Shown: in pieces, positions 7,636 to 17,403 of the stretch | Position numbering within the stretch: the first letter of the stretch is position 1 | Layout: every line of letters begins with the position of its first letter | NCBI GenBank assembly: GCA_000421085.1 | Contig: ATWE01000011.1 | Location: 124,001-188,000 of the forward strand | Direction of reading: 5' to 3' | Source of the DNA: Ensifer sp. USDA 6670 | GTDB lineage: Bacteria > Pseudomonadota > Alphaproteobacteria > Rhizobiales > Rhizobiaceae | Length of the DNA stretch: 64,000 nucleotides | Notes under the pieces: generated by a model | Databases searched by the model: none | Told to the model about the DNA's origin: nothing | The model's input: only the letters and a program-made list of their open reading frames with translations | Program-made: the position numbers and the translations under genes

Positions 7636-9375
7636 TCAGTGGCTGTCGCGCTCGACCACCGATCCACGCGCGCCGACAAGGAAGTCCAGATCGGCGCCGG
7701 CGTCCGCCTGCATCACGGTCTTGATATAGAGGCCGCCATAGCCGCCCGTGAGCGGTTTTACCGGCGATACCCAGGCGGCACGGCGTCGTGCAAGTTCCTC
7801 GTCGGAAACATGGAGATGCAGCGTGCGGTTCGGGATGTCGACCTCGATCAGGTCGCCATTCTCGACGAGCGCCAGGGGTCCGCCTTCCGCAGCTTCCGGC
7901 GCGGTATGAAGGATGACGGTGCCGTAGGCCGTACCCGACATGCGCGCATCCGAAATGCGGATCATGTCGGTGATCCCCTTCTTCAGGACCTTCGGCGGCA
8001 GGCCCATATTGCCGACCTCGGCCATGCCCGGATAGCCTTTGGGCCCGCAATATTTCAGTACCATGATGCAGGTCTCGTCGATGTCGAGATCCTCACGGTT
8101 GATGCGTGCGTGATAGTCCTCGATGCTTTCGAATACGACCGCACGGCCCTTGTGCTGCATAAGGTGCGGCGAGGCGGCCGAAGGTTTCAGAACTGCGCCG
8201 CGCGGCGCCAGATTGCCGCGCAGGACGGCGATGCCGCCCGATTTCGTCAGCGCCTTTTCCCGCGGCAGGATCACATCCTCGTTGTAGTTCACGACGCCCT
8301 TGACGTCGTTCCAGATCGTGTCGCCGCTGACGGTGATGGCGTCGTTGTGCAGGAGGCCCATCTCCGCGACCGCCTTGATCACGACCGGCAGACCGCCGGC
8401 ATAATAGAACTCCTCCATCAGATATTTGCCGGAGGGCTGGAGGTTGACGATAGTCGGCACATCGCGGCCGAGCCTGTCCCAATCGTCCAGCGAAAGATCG
8501 ACGCCGACACGGCCCGCAAGCGCGAGCAGATGCAGCACCGCATTGGTCGAGCCGCCGACGGCGCCGTTTACGCGGATGGCGTTTTCGAAGGCCTCCTTGG
8601 TCAGGATGTCGGAGGGCTTCAGATCCTCCTTGACCATCTCGACAATGCGGCGGCCGGTAAGCTGCGAAATCACCCGGCGACGCGCATCGACCGCGGGAAT
8701 GGCCGCATTGCCCGAAAGCGTCATGCCGAGCGCTTCGGCCATCGACGCCATGGTCGAGGCCGTTCCCATGGTCATACAGCTTCCCGCGGAACGGGCCATG
8801 CCCTGCTCGGCGTCCATGAACTCCTCCAGCGACATCTCGCCGGACTTCACCATTTCGGAAAACTGCCAGATCGCCGTGCCGGACCCGACGTCCTTGCCGC
8901 GCCACTTCCCATTGAGCATGGGACCGCCGGATACGACAATCGCGGGAATGTCGACGCTCGCCGCGCCCATCAGCAGGCTGGGCGTGGTCTTGTCGCAGCC
9001 GCCGAGCAGGACGACACCATCGACCGGATTGCCGCGGATCGATTCCTCGACATCCATCGCCGCCAGGTTGCGGAACATCATCGCCGTCGGGCGCAGCGTG
9101 CTCTCACCGGTCGAGAAGACCGGGAATTCCACCGGAAAGCCCCCCGCCTCGTAAACCCCGCGCTTCACACGCTCGGCAAGGTCGCGCAGATGTGCGTTGC
9201 ACGGCGTGAGCTCGGACCAGGTGTTGCAGATGCCGATGATCGGCCGCCCGTCGAAGGTGTCGGCGGGAAGCCCCTGGTTCTTCATCCAGGAGCGATGCAT
9301 GATGGCATTCTTGCCAGTACCGCCGAACCACTCCTGCGAACGGAGCTTGCGCGGCCACTCAGCTTTCTTCTTCAT
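7636..9375 (-). CDS. L-arabinonate dehydratase (IlvD/Edd family)
   Basis: A 579-residue enzyme of the dihydroxyacid dehydratase family. It carries the iron-sulfur cluster cysteines in GICNTWSELTPCNAHL, LGGCDKTTP and SAGSCMTMGTAS, and the VNGAVGGSTNAVLHL segment. Length and N-terminus (KLRSQEWFGGTGKNAIMHRS) match sugar-acid dehydratases such as the rhizobial L-arabinonate dehydratase rather than IlvD. The reaction removes water from L-arabinonate, or possibly D-xylonate or fuconate, to give a 2-keto-3-deoxy acid. It is the last gene of the leftward block after the semialdehyde dehydrogenase (57-base gap) and gguC, an order that mirrors the non-phosphorylating pentose pathway. Confidence 0.85.
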   Translation of the reverse strand: MKKKAEWPRKLRSQEWFGGTGKNAIMHRSWMKNQGLPADTFDGRPIIGICNTWSELTPCNAHLRDLAERVKRGVYEAGGFPVEFPVFSTGESTLRPTAMMFRNLAAMDVEESIRGNPVDGVVLLGGCDKTTPSLLMGAASVDIPAIVVSGGPMLNGKWRGKDVGSGTAIWQFSEMVKSGEMSLEEFMDAEQGMARSAGSCMTMGTASTMASMAEALGMTLSGNAAIPAVDARRRVISQLTGRRIVEMVKEDLKPSDILTKEAFENAIRVNGAVGGSTNAVLHLLALAGRVGVDLSLDDWDRLGRDVPTIVNLQPSGKYLMEEFYYAGGLPVVIKAVAEMGLLHNDAITVSGDTIWNDVKGVVNYNEDVILPREKALTKSGGIAVLRGNLAPRGAVLKPSAASPHLMQHKGRAVVFESIEDYHARINREDLDIDETCIMVLKYCGPKGYPGMAEVGNMGLPPKVLKKGITDMIRISDARMSGTAYGTVILHTAPEAAEGGPLALVENGDLIEVDIPNRTLHLHVSDEELARRRAAWVSPVKPLTGGYGGLYIKTVMQADAGADLDFLVGARGSVVERDSH

Positions 9376-9432
9376 TTCTTCCTTCCTTGCGCCCTGCGCG
9401 GGCTGGACATGCCGGCTTTACGCCCTGCTTCT

Positions 9433-10866
9433 TCAGGCAAGCGTGTAGGCTGTCTTGACGTTGGTGTAGAACTCTGCGGCGTATTTGCCCTGCTCACGCG
9501 GACCGTAGGAGGAGGCCTTGCGGCCGCCGAACGGCACGTGGAAATCGACGCCCGCCGTCGGCAGGTTGACCATCACCATGCCGGCCTCGGCATTGCGCTT
9601 GAAATGCGTCGCATGCTTCAGGCTGGTGGTGGCGATGCCCGAAGACAGGCCGAAAGGCGTGTCGTTGGCGACGGCGAGCGCCTCGTCGTAGTCCTTGACG
9701 CGGATGACGGCCGCGACCGGTCCGAAGATTTCCTCGCGCGAGATGCGCATCTCGTTCGTCGCCTCGACGAACAGCGCCGGCTGCAGGTAGAAGCCGGGCG
9801 TATCGCGCGAGATCAACTCGCCGCCGAAGGCGAGCCTGGCGCCTTCCTGTTTGCCGATGGCGATGTAGTCGGTGTCCTGGTTGAGCTGGCTCTGGTCAAC
9901 TACCGGGCCGATATGGGTGCCCGCCTTCAACGCGTCGTCGATGACGAGACCCTTGATCCGCTCGCCCATGGCGGCGACGAACCGGTCATGGATGCCCTCG
10001 GTGACGATGATCCGCGAGGAGGCGGTGCAGCGCTGGCCGGTCGAGAAGAAGGCGGAGTTGACCGCCGCTTCGACGGCGACGGACAGATCGGCATCGTCGA
10101 GCACGACGAACGGGTTCTTGCCGCCCATCTCCAGCTGGTACTTGCGGTTATGCTCGACCGAGGCGACTGCAACCCGTTTTCCGGTCGCGGTCGATCCGGT
10201 GAAGGTGATCGCCTGGACGTCCGGGCTGTCGAGCATCGCCTGGCCGACGACCGAACCCTTGCCCATGACGAGGTTCAGCACGCCCTTCGGCAGACCCGCG
10301 CGGTGGAGGATATCGACGATCGCCCACGAACAGCCCGGAACCAGCTCGGCCGGCTTGAAGACGACGGTGTTGCCGTAGCAGAGCGCCGGGGCGAGTTTCC
10401 AGGCGGGAATGGCGATCGGGAAGTTCCACGGCGTGATGATGCCGACGACGCCGACCGGCTCGCGGGTAATCTCGACGCCGATCCCCGGCCGGACCGACGG
10501 GACGACCTCACCCGCAAGACGCAAGGTCTCGCCGGCGAAGAATTCGAATATCTGGCCGGCGCGGACCGTCTCGCCAATGCCCTCGGCGAGCGTCTTGCCC
10601 TCTTCGCGTGAGAGAAGGCGTCCCAGCTCGTCCTTGCGCGCCAGGATCTCGTCGGCGGTCTTCTTGAGGATCGCATGGCGCTCGAGAATGCCGGAGCGCG
10701 ACCACGCGGGAAAGGCGGCCTTTGCCGCCGCGATCGCGGCTCTCGCGTCTTCGGCGCTCGCGCGTGCATATTCTCCGACGACATCATCGGTGTTCGACGG
10801 ATTGATGTTCGCAACGCCGTCTCCGCCGACCCATTCGCCGGCGATTAGGTTCTGGTGAAGTGTCAT
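9433..10866 (-). CDS. 2,5-dioxopentanoate (alpha-ketoglutarate semialdehyde) dehydrogenase
   Basis: A 477-residue aldehyde dehydrogenase starting at ATG 10866 ([15 protein letters not shown]); a longer frame adds an unsupported leader. Family marks are [18 protein letters not shown], the catalytic Glu in LEMGGKNPF and the catalytic Cys in [13 protein letters not shown]. The class is NAD(P)-dependent and soluble. Its place between gguC and an arabinonate dehydratase points to oxidation of 2,5-dioxopentanoate to 2-oxoglutarate, the last step of the non-phosphorylating L-arabinose/D-xylose route. Substrate is inferred from context; close relatives also act on succinate semialdehyde or glycolaldehyde. 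Confidence 0.83.
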   Translation of the reverse strand: MTLHQNLIAGEWVGGDGVANINPSNTDDVVGEYARASAEDARAAIAAAKAAFPAWSRSGILERHAILKKTADEILARKDELGRLLSREEGKTLAEGIGETVRAGQIFEFFAGETLRLAGEVVPSVRPGIGVEITREPVGVVGIITPWNFPIAIPAWKLAPALCYGNTVVFKPAELVPGCSWAIVDILHRAGLPKGVLNLVMGKGSVVGQAMLDSPDVQAITFTGSTATGKRVAVASVEHNRKYQLEMGGKNPFVVLDDADLSVAVEAAVNSAFFSTGQRCTASSRIIVTEGIHDRFVAAMGERIKGLVIDDALKAGTHIGPVVDQSQLNQDTDYIAIGKQEGARLAFGGELISRDTPGFYLQPALFVEATNEMRISREEIFGPVAAVIRVKDYDEALAVANDTPFGLSSGIATTSLKHATHFKRNAEAGMVMVNLPTAGVDFHVPFGGRKASSYGPREQGKYAAEFYTNVKTAYTLA

Positions 10867-10938
10867 GGGCTTCAGCCTCCTTGTCTTCTTGCCGCAAGCG
10901 GCCGCGATCACGGCCTGGCGCTTGTCATTGGAGATATG

Positions 10939-11934
10939 TCAGAGCTGATGGACAGCGACCTCTTCCTCCGCCGCGATCGCCAGCGGATTGCGCAGGGGCA
11001 GGCCGAATTCCTTGGCTTCGATCTCGAATACGTCTCCCTCCTCCGTGCGAATGCCGTCGCCGAAAGAGAGCGTCGCCGTGCCGAACATGTGGACGTGGAT
11101 GTCTCCCGGTGCCCGGAAGAGGCCGTATTTGAAATGATGATATTCGAGATTGGCGAAGCTGTGCGACATGTTCGCCTCACCGGAAAGGAAAGGCTTCTCC
11201 CACAGCACCTTGCCGCCCCGTAGGATGCGCGATGCCCCGCGAATATCCTCGGGAGCTGTACCGATGCGGATTTCCGGCCCGAAGCTCGCCTGCCTGAGCT
11301 TCGAATGTGCGAGCCACAGATAATTGACCCGCTCGGTCTTGTGATCTGAGAACTCGTTGGCAACCGCAAAGCCGAGCCGAAAGGGGACGCCCTTGTCGGA
11401 GATCACATAGATACCGGCCATTTCGGGCTCCTCGCCGCCATCCTCCGCGAAGGACGGAGACACGAGCGGCTCACCCGGGGCCACAGCCGTCGTGCCGTTG
11501 CCCTTGTAGAACCATTCCGGCTGCACGCCTTTCTCACCGGACTTCGGCTTACCGCCTTCGAGCCCCATGCGGAACATCTTCATCGAGTCGGTCAGCGTTT
11601 CCTCGGCGGCTTCCGTCGCCTTCTTGTGCATCGCGTCGCGCGTTGCGGCGGAGCCGAGATGCGTGAGCCCGGTCCCCGTCAGATGCAGATGGGCGGGATC
11701 GGGATGCGTGATCGGCGAAAGCAGCCGCCCCTGGGAATAGGCTTCCTCGAGATCGATCGTTTCGCCAAGGCCCTTGGCGTCGACGATGTCCCTGAGGCTC
11801 CGGTCGCTATTGGCCGCTTCCATCGCCAGAGCATAGACGCTCTCCGCTCCCCTGACGGCACGCGCCGTCTCGCCCGGGGCCCGCACCGCGACGATCACCG
11901 AACCGTCTTCTTTCCTGACCTGAGAAATCAGCAC
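10939..11934 (-). CDS. gguC: GguC, FAH-family sugar-acid (2-keto-3-deoxy-arabinonate) dehydratase, AraD1 type
   Basis: A 331-residue protein. The start is GTG at 11934, giving (M)LISQVRKEDGS, with AGGAAGGA just upstream. The C-terminal half has the fumarylacetoacetate-hydrolase fold: EPEMAGIYVISDKG, GFAVANEFSDH and the FGPEIRIG and LSFGDGI segments. GguC is known as the gene following chvE-gguA-gguB in Agrobacterium; the AraD1 group is predicted to dehydrate L-2-keto-3-deoxyarabinonate to 2,5-dioxopentanoate. That is exactly the step missing between the two flanking enzymes, which strengthens the assignment. Confidence 0.88.
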   Translation of the reverse strand: MLISQVRKEDGSVIVAVRAPGETARAVRGAESVYALAMEAANSDRSLRDIVDAKGLGETIDLEEAYSQGRLLSPITHPDPAHLHLTGTGLTHLGSAATRDAMHKKATEAAEETLTDSMKMFRMGLEGGKPKSGEKGVQPEWFYKGNGTTAVAPGEPLVSPSFAEDGGEEPEMAGIYVISDKGVPFRLGFAVANEFSDHKTERVNYLWLAHSKLRQASFGPEIRIGTAPEDIRGASRILRGGKVLWEKPFLSGEANMSHSFANLEYHHFKYGLFRAPGDIHVHMFGTATLSFGDGIRTEEGDVFEIEAKEFGLPLRNPLAIAAEEEVAVHQL

Positions 11935-12077
11935 GTTCTGTCCTTCCTGATGAATTGGCTCCCACGATGCCTTCCTTTCCGGAAAGCAACGCTTCGCCCG
12001 AGAGCGGCTCACGCCACCCGGTTACGGCAAACATGCCGCGTTTTTTGTTGCGATCACCGGGGCCGAGCGGAAGCCGG

Positions 12078-13292
12078 TCAGCCCTTGCCCTTGTTCTTGT
12101 TGTAGACGTCGAAGAACACGGCTGCGAGCAGCACGAGGCCCTTGATCAATTGCTGGTAATCGATGCCGATGCCCATGATGGACATGCCGTTGTTCATGAC
12201 GCCCATGATGAAAGCGCCGATCACCGCGCCGGTAATCTTGCCGACGCCACCCGAGGCCGACGCCCCGCCGATGAAGCAGGCCGCGATCACGTCGAGTTCG
12301 AAGCCGACGCCGGCTTTCGGGGTCGCCGAATTCAGGCGCGCCGTGATGATCATGCCGGCAAGCGCCGCGAGCGCGCCCATGTTCACGAAGGCGTAGAAGG
12401 TCAGCCGTTCGGTGTTGATGCCGGAGAGCTTGGTCGCCTTCTCGTTGCCACCCATAGCGTAAATCCGGCGGCCGATCGTCGAGCGCGTGGTGACGAAGGT
12501 GTAGACGGCGATCAGCACGCCCATGACGACCAGGACGTTGGGCAGGCCGCGATAGGTCGAAAGCTGGAAACCGAGGAACAGGGCCACGAGGCTGATGACC
12601 GCCATCTGGATCGCGAAGAAGACGAACGGCTCGTTCTCCGTGCCGTGTTGCTCGTTGATCCGGCGGTTGCGAAGGCCCGCAAAGATCGCATAGCCGACGA
12701 GGGCAAGCACGGCGACCAGCGCGACCATGTTCTTGATCGTGTCCGGGCTCGGATTGAGGAAGTAAAGAAAGTCGGGAACGAAACCCGTCGAAAGAAGCTG
12801 GAAGTCTTTCGGGAACGGTCCGATCGGACGCCCGCCGAGGACCACATAGGTCATTCCGCGGAACACCAGCATGCCGGCGAGCGTGACGATGAAGGCCGGG
12901 ATCTTTTGATAGGCGACCCAGTAGCCTTGCGCAGCACCCAAAATTCCGCCGACGACCAGGCAGGCGGGAATGACCACGATGGCGGGCAGGCCCCATTTGA
13001 CGAGCATGATCGCCGAAATCGCGCCGATGAAGGCGACGATGGAGCCGACCGACAGATCGATGTGCCCGGCAACGATGATCAACAGCATGCCCAGCGCCAT
13101 GATGACGATGAACGAATTCTGCAGCACCAGGTTCGTGATGTTCACGGGCCTGAAGAGGACGCCGTTGGTGACGAACTGGAAGAACAGCATGATGATGACG
13201 AGCGCGACCAGCAGGCCGTATTCGCGAATGTTGTTCCTGAGGTAGTCACCGATCGACGGTTTGGTGGTTTCGGTGCTCGTATCGGCGACCAT
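12078..13292 (-). CDS. gguB: GguB, sugar ABC transporter permease
   Basis: A 404-residue inner-membrane permease of the ribose/xylose type (BPD_transp_2). Many hydrophobic segments are seen, with the family signatures VAGHIDLSVGSIVAFIGA near 75-92, PAFIVTLAGMLVFRGMTYV, NEKATKLSGIN and CFIGGASASGGVGKITGAVIGA near the C-terminus. Its start overlaps the gguA stop by one base, so the two are translationally coupled. It should form the membrane channel for the ChvE-bound sugars arabinose, galactose, glucose, fucose and xylose, as known for Agrobacterium. Confidence 0.94.
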   Translation of the reverse strand: MVADTSTETTKPSIGDYLRNNIREYGLLVALVIIMLFFQFVTNGVLFRPVNITNLVLQNSFIVIMALGMLLIIVAGHIDLSVGSIVAFIGAISAIMLVKWGLPAIVVIPACLVVGGILGAAQGYWVAYQKIPAFIVTLAGMLVFRGMTYVVLGGRPIGPFPKDFQLLSTGFVPDFLYFLNPSPDTIKNMVALVAVLALVGYAIFAGLRNRRINEQHGTENEPFVFFAIQMAVISLVALFLGFQLSTYRGLPNVLVVMGVLIAVYTFVTTRSTIGRRIYAMGGNEKATKLSGINTERLTFYAFVNMGALAALAGMIITARLNSATPKAGVGFELDVIAACFIGGASASGGVGKITGAVIGAFIMGVMNNGMSIMGIGIDYQQLIKGLVLLAAVFFDVYNKNKGKG

Positions 13293-14827
13293 TAGTGTTT
13301 CTCCCCTGAACGCATGATGGCGCGCATGATCGATTCCTGGCTCGCTTCCTGCTTGGAAAGCTCCGCCACCATGCGCCCCTCGTTCATGACATAGATGCGA
13401 TCGCAGGTTCCGAGCAGCTCCGGCATCTCCGACGAGATCATCAGGATGCCTTTGCCCTCGGCCGCGAGCTGGTTGATGATGGTGTAGATCTCATACTTCG
13501 CGCCGATATCGATACCGCGCGTCGGCTCATCGAGTATGAGGACTTCGGGATTGGTGAACAGCCACTTGGACAGAACGACCTTCTGCTGGTTCCCGCCGGA
13601 GAGGTTGACCGTCTCCTGATAGATCGAATGGGAACGGATGCGGAGCTTCGAGCGATACTCGGCGGCGACCTTCCGTTCCTTGCGCTCGTCGATGACGCCG
13701 TTAGATGCGACCGCATGGAGGTTGGCGAGCGTGGTGTTGTGCATGATGTTGTTGATCAGCACGAGACCTAGCTGCTTGCGGTCCTCCGTTACATAGGCAA
13801 GACCGGCCTTGATGGCCTTGGGAATCGTGCTCACGTCCACCGGCCGGCCATGCATCGTCACCTCGCCGGTGATCTTGTGGCCCCAGGACTTGCCGAAGAC
13901 GCTCATCACCGTCTCGGTACGGCCGGCACCCATCAGTCCGGCGATGCCGACGACCTCGCCGGCGCGGACCTTGAAGCTGACGTCGTGCAGAAACTGCCGG
14001 TCGCGGTGATGCTGATGGTAGACGTTCCAGTTCTTCACCTCGAGCAGCGTGTCGCCGATCTTCGGTTCGCGCGGCGGATAGCGGTCTTCCATGGCCCGGC
14101 CGACCATGCCGTTGATGATCCGGTCCTCGCTGACGTCTTCCTTGTGACAGTCGAGCGTCTCTACCGTTCCTCCATCGCGCAGGATGGTGATCTGATCGGC
14201 AACCTTCTTAATCTCGTTTAGCTTGTGAGAGATGATGATCGACGTCATGCCCTGGCTGCGAAACTCCATAAGCAGCTTCAAAAGCGCGTCGGAGTCGTTT
14301 TCATTGAGGGATGCGGTCGGCTCGTCGAGGATCAGCAGGCGGACTTTCTTCGAAAGCGCCTTGGCAATCTCCACCAGCTGCTGCTTACCGACCCCGATGT
14401 CGGTGATAAGCGTCGCGGGGGACTCGTTGAGGCCCACTTTCTTCAGGAGTTCCTGGGTGCGGGCAAAGGTCTGCGGCCAGTGGATCACGCCCTTTTCGGC
14501 CACCTCGTTGCCGAGAAAGATGTTCTCGGCGATCGAAAGCAGCGGAACGAGCGCCAGTTCCTGATGGATGATGATGATACCGAGCTCTTCGCTGTCCGAG
14601 ATCGTGCTGAACCGGCGAAGCTCACCATCGTAATGGATCTCGCCCTCGTAGGTGCCAGCCGGATAGACGCCGCTCAGCACCTTCATCAAGGTCGACTTGC
14701 CGGCGCCGTTTTCCCCGACGAGCGCGTGGATTTCGCCTTCGCGGACCTTGAACGAGACATTGTCCAGGGCCTTGACGCCCGGAAACGTCTTCGTAATGCC
14801 CCGCATTTCAAGAATGATATTGTCCAT
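13292..14827 (-). CDS. gguA: GguA, sugar ABC transporter ATP-binding protein
   Basis: A 511-residue double-domain ATPase. The first domain has Walker [14 protein letters not shown] near 38 and Walker [11 protein letters not shown]. The second has the degenerate P-loop [13 protein letters not shown] near 295, signature [15 protein letters not shown] and Walker [15 protein letters not shown]. This degenerate second site is usual for monosaccharide ABC ATPases (MglA/XylG/GguA). It lies between chvE and gguB in the same orientation. It is separated from chvE by a hairpin and overlaps gguB, so its level is probably well below that of the binding protein. Confidence 0.95.
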   Translation of the reverse strand: MDNIILEMRGITKTFPGVKALDNVSFKVREGEIHALVGENGAGKSTLMKVLSGVYPAGTYEGEIHYDGELRRFSTISDSEELGIIIIHQELALVPLLSIAENIFLGNEVAEKGVIHWPQTFARTQELLKKVGLNESPATLITDIGVGKQQLVEIAKALSKKVRLLILDEPTASLNENDSDALLKLLMEFRSQGMTSIIISHKLNEIKKVADQITILRDGGTVETLDCHKEDVSEDRIINGMVGRAMEDRYPPREPKIGDTLLEVKNWNVYHQHHRDRQFLHDVSFKVRAGEVVGIAGLMGAGRTETVMSVFGKSWGHKITGEVTMHGRPVDVSTIPKAIKAGLAYVTEDRKQLGLVLINNIMHNTTLANLHAVASNGVIDERKERKVAAEYRSKLRIRSHSIYQETVNLSGGNQQKVVLSKWLFTNPEVLILDEPTRGIDIGAKYEIYTIINQLAAEGKGILMISSEMPELLGTCDRIYVMNEGRMVAELSKQEASQESIMRAIMRSGEKH

Positions 14828-14926
14828 ACTCAGCCATTCCAGCTGCAGTCAGAGAGACTGCAGGCGCTCCCGTGCTGCGCGGTTCTTTCGACCGGCTCCG
14901 ATACGAAATAAAACCACGCGGCGGGC

Positions 14927-14943
14927 CAAAGTGCTACAGCGAC
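14927..14943. repeat. Short copy of a dispersed palindromic element
   Basis: Seventeen bases identical to 53362-53378, with degraded sequence after it. It appears to be a decayed fragment of the same dispersed rhizobial intergenic element, lying in the chvE-gguA gap. Confidence 0.5.
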
Positions 14944-14975
14944 ATTGCGACGAGACGCATGCCGCCTGGATTTAA

Positions 14976-15004
14976 GAGGGTGCGCGAGCGTGTCGCGCAC
15001 CCTC
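14976..15004 (-). terminator. Perfect 12-base hairpin between chvE and gguA
   Basis: Arms 14976-14987 and 14993-15004 are perfectly complementary with a five-base loop, fourteen bases after the chvE stop. The T-run following on the transcribed strand is poor. It can act as a partial terminator or a 3'-end stabiliser that leaves chvE mRNA in excess over gguAB. Confidence 0.7.
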
Positions 15005-15017
15005 CCGGTTCGCCGCA

Positions 15018-16085
15018 TCAGTTGTTGAGCTGATCTTCCGTGTAGTAGCCGGAACCGACGAGAACGTCCTTGGCGTTGGACTTGTCGACGGAAACGGGCT
15101 TCAGGAGGTAGGACGGAACGACCTTGACGCCGTTTTCATAGGTCTTCGTGTCGTTGACCTCCGGCTCCTTGCCATCCATGATCGCGTTGACCATGTTGAC
15201 GGTGACCTTGGCGAGTTCACGGGTGTCCTTGAAGACCGTGGAATACTGTTCGCCGGCGAGGATCGACTTGACCGACGGCAGTTCGGCGTCCTGACCGGTG
15301 ACGATCGGCATCGGCATGTCGCCGGAGCCGTAACCGACGCCCTTCAGAGCCGAGATGATACCGATCGACAGGCCGTCATAGGGCGACAGAACGCCATCGA
15401 CCTTCGCGTCGGTATAGGCGGACGACAGAAGATTTTCCATGCGGGCCTGGGCCACGGCGCCATCCCAGCGCAGCGTGCCGACCTGGTCCATGCCCATCTG
15501 GCCGGATTTGACGACGATCTTGCCGCTGTCGATCAGAGGCTGCAGAACGGACATCGCGCCGTCGTAGAAGAAGAAGGCGTTGTTGTCGTCCGGCGAGCCG
15601 CCGAAAAGTTCGACGTTCTTCGGTTCGGTGGCGCTGTCGAGCTTCAGGCCTTCGACGAGCGAGGTCGCCTGCAGCACGCCGACCTGAAAGTTGTCGAAGG
15701 TGGCGTAATAGTCGACATTGCCGGAATCGCGGATCAGGCGGTCATAGGCGATGACCTTGACGCCGGCATCGGCCGCCTTCTGCAGGATGTCGGAGAGCGT
15801 CGTGCCGTCGATGGCGCCGATGACGAGGACCTTCGCGCCCTTGGTCACCATGTTCTCGATCTGCGCCAACTGGTTCGGAATGTCATCGTCGGCGAACTGC
15901 AGGTCCGGCGTATAGCCGGCGTCCTTGAACAGCTTCTCCATGGTCTCGCCGTCGGAAATCCAGCGCGTCGACGTCTTGGTCGGCATGGAGATGCCGACCA
16001 TGCCCTTTTCCTGGGCGACTGCCGGCGCAGCGAAGCCGGCGACAGTGATCGCCGCAGCCGCGAGAAGCGAAGTAAAGAATTTCAT
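15018..16085 (-). CDS. chvE: ChvE, periplasmic multi-sugar binding protein
   Basis: A 355-residue exported protein. Residues 1-24 form a signal peptide ([17 protein letters not shown], cleavage near AVAQ), and the mature chain begins [17 protein letters not shown], the usual ChvE/XylF opening. Further family segments are [32 protein letters not shown] and [14 protein letters not shown]. ChvE binds aldoses for import through GguAB. In Agrobacterium it also signals to VirA for virulence induction; here it would serve uptake and possibly chemotaxis. It is the first gene of the leftward operon, divergent from the gbpR-like regulator, which in Agrobacterium activates chvE in response to sugars. 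Confidence 0.95.
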   Translation of the reverse strand: MKFFTSLLAAAAITVAGFAAPAVAQEKGMVGISMPTKTSTRWISDGETMEKLFKDAGYTPDLQFADDDIPNQLAQIENMVTKGAKVLVIGAIDGTTLSDILQKAADAGVKVIAYDRLIRDSGNVDYYATFDNFQVGVLQATSLVEGLKLDSATEPKNVELFGGSPDDNNAFFFYDGAMSVLQPLIDSGKIVVKSGQMGMDQVGTLRWDGAVAQARMENLLSSAYTDAKVDGVLSPYDGLSIGIISALKGVGYGSGDMPMPIVTGQDAELPSVKSILAGEQYSTVFKDTRELAKVTVNMVNAIMDGKEPEVNDTKTYENGVKVVPSYLLKPVSVDKSNAKDVLVGSGYYTEDQLNN

Positions 16086-16289
16086 CAGATCTCTCCCTGA
16101 GTGTTGAACCGGCAGGCACGGGGCCTCCGTCTATGCGCAGCGACCACCGTCGCGGAGCGTGACCCCCGGCGGTGGTTCAAGATAAAGGAAGCCCTCCCCG
16201 TCTTATCATACTCCCGCATGCGCTGGCGCATATGCTGGGAAACTGGAATCAATTGCCATAACTGTCAAATACAATATCGCTTTGCATGC

Positions 16290-16305
16290 ATATCAAAATT
16301 GATAT
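16290..16305. promoter_or_regulatory. Candidate GbpR operator in the chvE-gbpR gap
   Basis: Two seven-base arms (ATATCAA and TTGATAT) separated by AA, inside the divergent promoter region and just upstream of the regulator gene. Its AT-rich dyad has the T-N11-A spacing expected for LysR-type sites. Binding by the neighbouring regulator is inferred from position. Confidence 0.5.
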
Positions 16306-16358
16306 ACCACTCTAAAAGAGTGTGATTTTTGAAACTCTTGAAAACGGAACCGAATGCG

Positions 16359-17339
16359 ATGCTCGATGGCAGGCAGAATGCAGCGGGGCTAACAGGAGAA
16401 CTGCTGGAAACGGGGCTTTTCCGCTCCGGATTGAAGATCAACCACCTGCGGCTCATCCTGGCGATCGACGACCATCGGCGCATCAGCGCCGCGGCCGATT
16501 CGCTTGGGATTTCGCAGCCGGCAGCCTCGCGCATGCTCGCGGAGATCGAAGCGATCGTGAAGGCGCCGATATGCGAGCGGGTGGCGCGCGGCGTCGAACT
16601 GACCCGCTACGGCGAGGCCCTGGCGCGCCGTGCCCGCACCATCTTCCTCGAGTTGCGCGAGGCTGCGCGCGAGATCAACGAGCTGAAGACCGGCAGCGGC
16701 GGGTCGGTTTCGCTCGGATCGGTCACCGGCCCGGGGCTCAACCTCGCAGTGCCCGCGATCCGGCAGGTGTCGACTGCCTATCCCGGCATCGAGATCAACG
16801 TTCAGATCGACAACAGCAACGTGCTGACGCGGGAGCTTCTGGCGGCGCGGCACGATTTCATCGTCGGGCGGATCCCCGATGACCTCAATCCGCGGCTGTT
16901 CAACCTGGTCGAAATCGGTTTCGAGGAGGTCTGCCTCATCGTCCGGGAGGGTCACCCGCTGTTGGATAAGGCGTCAGCCGGCGCCCACGACCTCCCGGGC
17001 TACGACTGGGTATTCCAGCCGCCCGGTACACTGCTTCGACGCGCGGTCGAAGACAGTTTCGCTTCCGCCGGGGTCCGGCTTCCGGCAACGGTCATCAATA
17101 CTTCATCTACCATCCTGACGCTGTCGATCGTGCGGAACACCAATGCGATCGCTCCCGTTGCGCTCGACGTCGCCAGGCTGGTCGCGGGTAACGGCACGGA
17201 AGCCGGCGAGATCCGGATTTTGCCGACCGAATTTCCGATCCGTATCAAACCCTATGGGCTGATCACCGCCGAAGGCCGGGCTCTCCCCCCGAGCGCAAAG
17301 CTGCTTTACGATCTGATCCTCAAGCAGAGCAGGGCGTGA
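16359..17339 (+). CDS. gbpR: GbpR-like LysR-family regulator of the chvE locus
   Basis: A LysR-type regulator of about 326 residues from the ATG at 16359; an in-frame TTG at 16329 would add ten residues, and neither start has a strong binding site. The winged helix-turn-helix is at KINHLRLILAIDDHRRISAAA to PAASRMLAEIE. The ligand-binding domain follows from about GSVSLGSVTGPG. GbpR (galactose-binding protein regulator) of Agrobacterium lies at the same divergent position beside chvE, activating it with arabinose, fucose or galactose. Function here is inferred from that synteny. Confidence 0.85.
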   Translation: MLDGRQNAAGLTGELLETGLFRSGLKINHLRLILAIDDHRRISAAADSLGISQPAASRMLAEIEAIVKAPICERVARGVELTRYGEALARRARTIFLELREAAREINELKTGSGGSVSLGSVTGPGLNLAVPAIRQVSTAYPGIEINVQIDNSNVLTRELLAARHDFIVGRIPDDLNPRLFNLVEIGFEEVCLIVREGHPLLDKASAGAHDLPGYDWVFQPPGTLLRRAVEDSFASAGVRLPATVINTSSTILTLSIVRNTNAIAPVALDVARLVAGNGTEAGEIRILPTEFPIRIKPYGLITAEGRALPPSAKLLYDLILKQSRA

Positions 17340-17403
17340 TCAGGTCCGCATAATCTTAGTATGGCAAGCTGCGGCCAACTCAGTGCCTGTCCGGAGAGAC
17401 TTG

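Noticed and set aside
7630..10611. Open frame of 993 codons on the + strand
   Set aside because: It is antisense to the dehydratase and aldehyde dehydrogenase genes, which have clear catalytic motifs. Its product is Arg/Asp/His-rich without any family pattern, a GC-rich shadow.
11955..13295. 446-codon + strand frame opposite gguB
   Set aside because: Its His/Asp/Arg-rich product has no family features, and gguB on the other strand is unambiguous.
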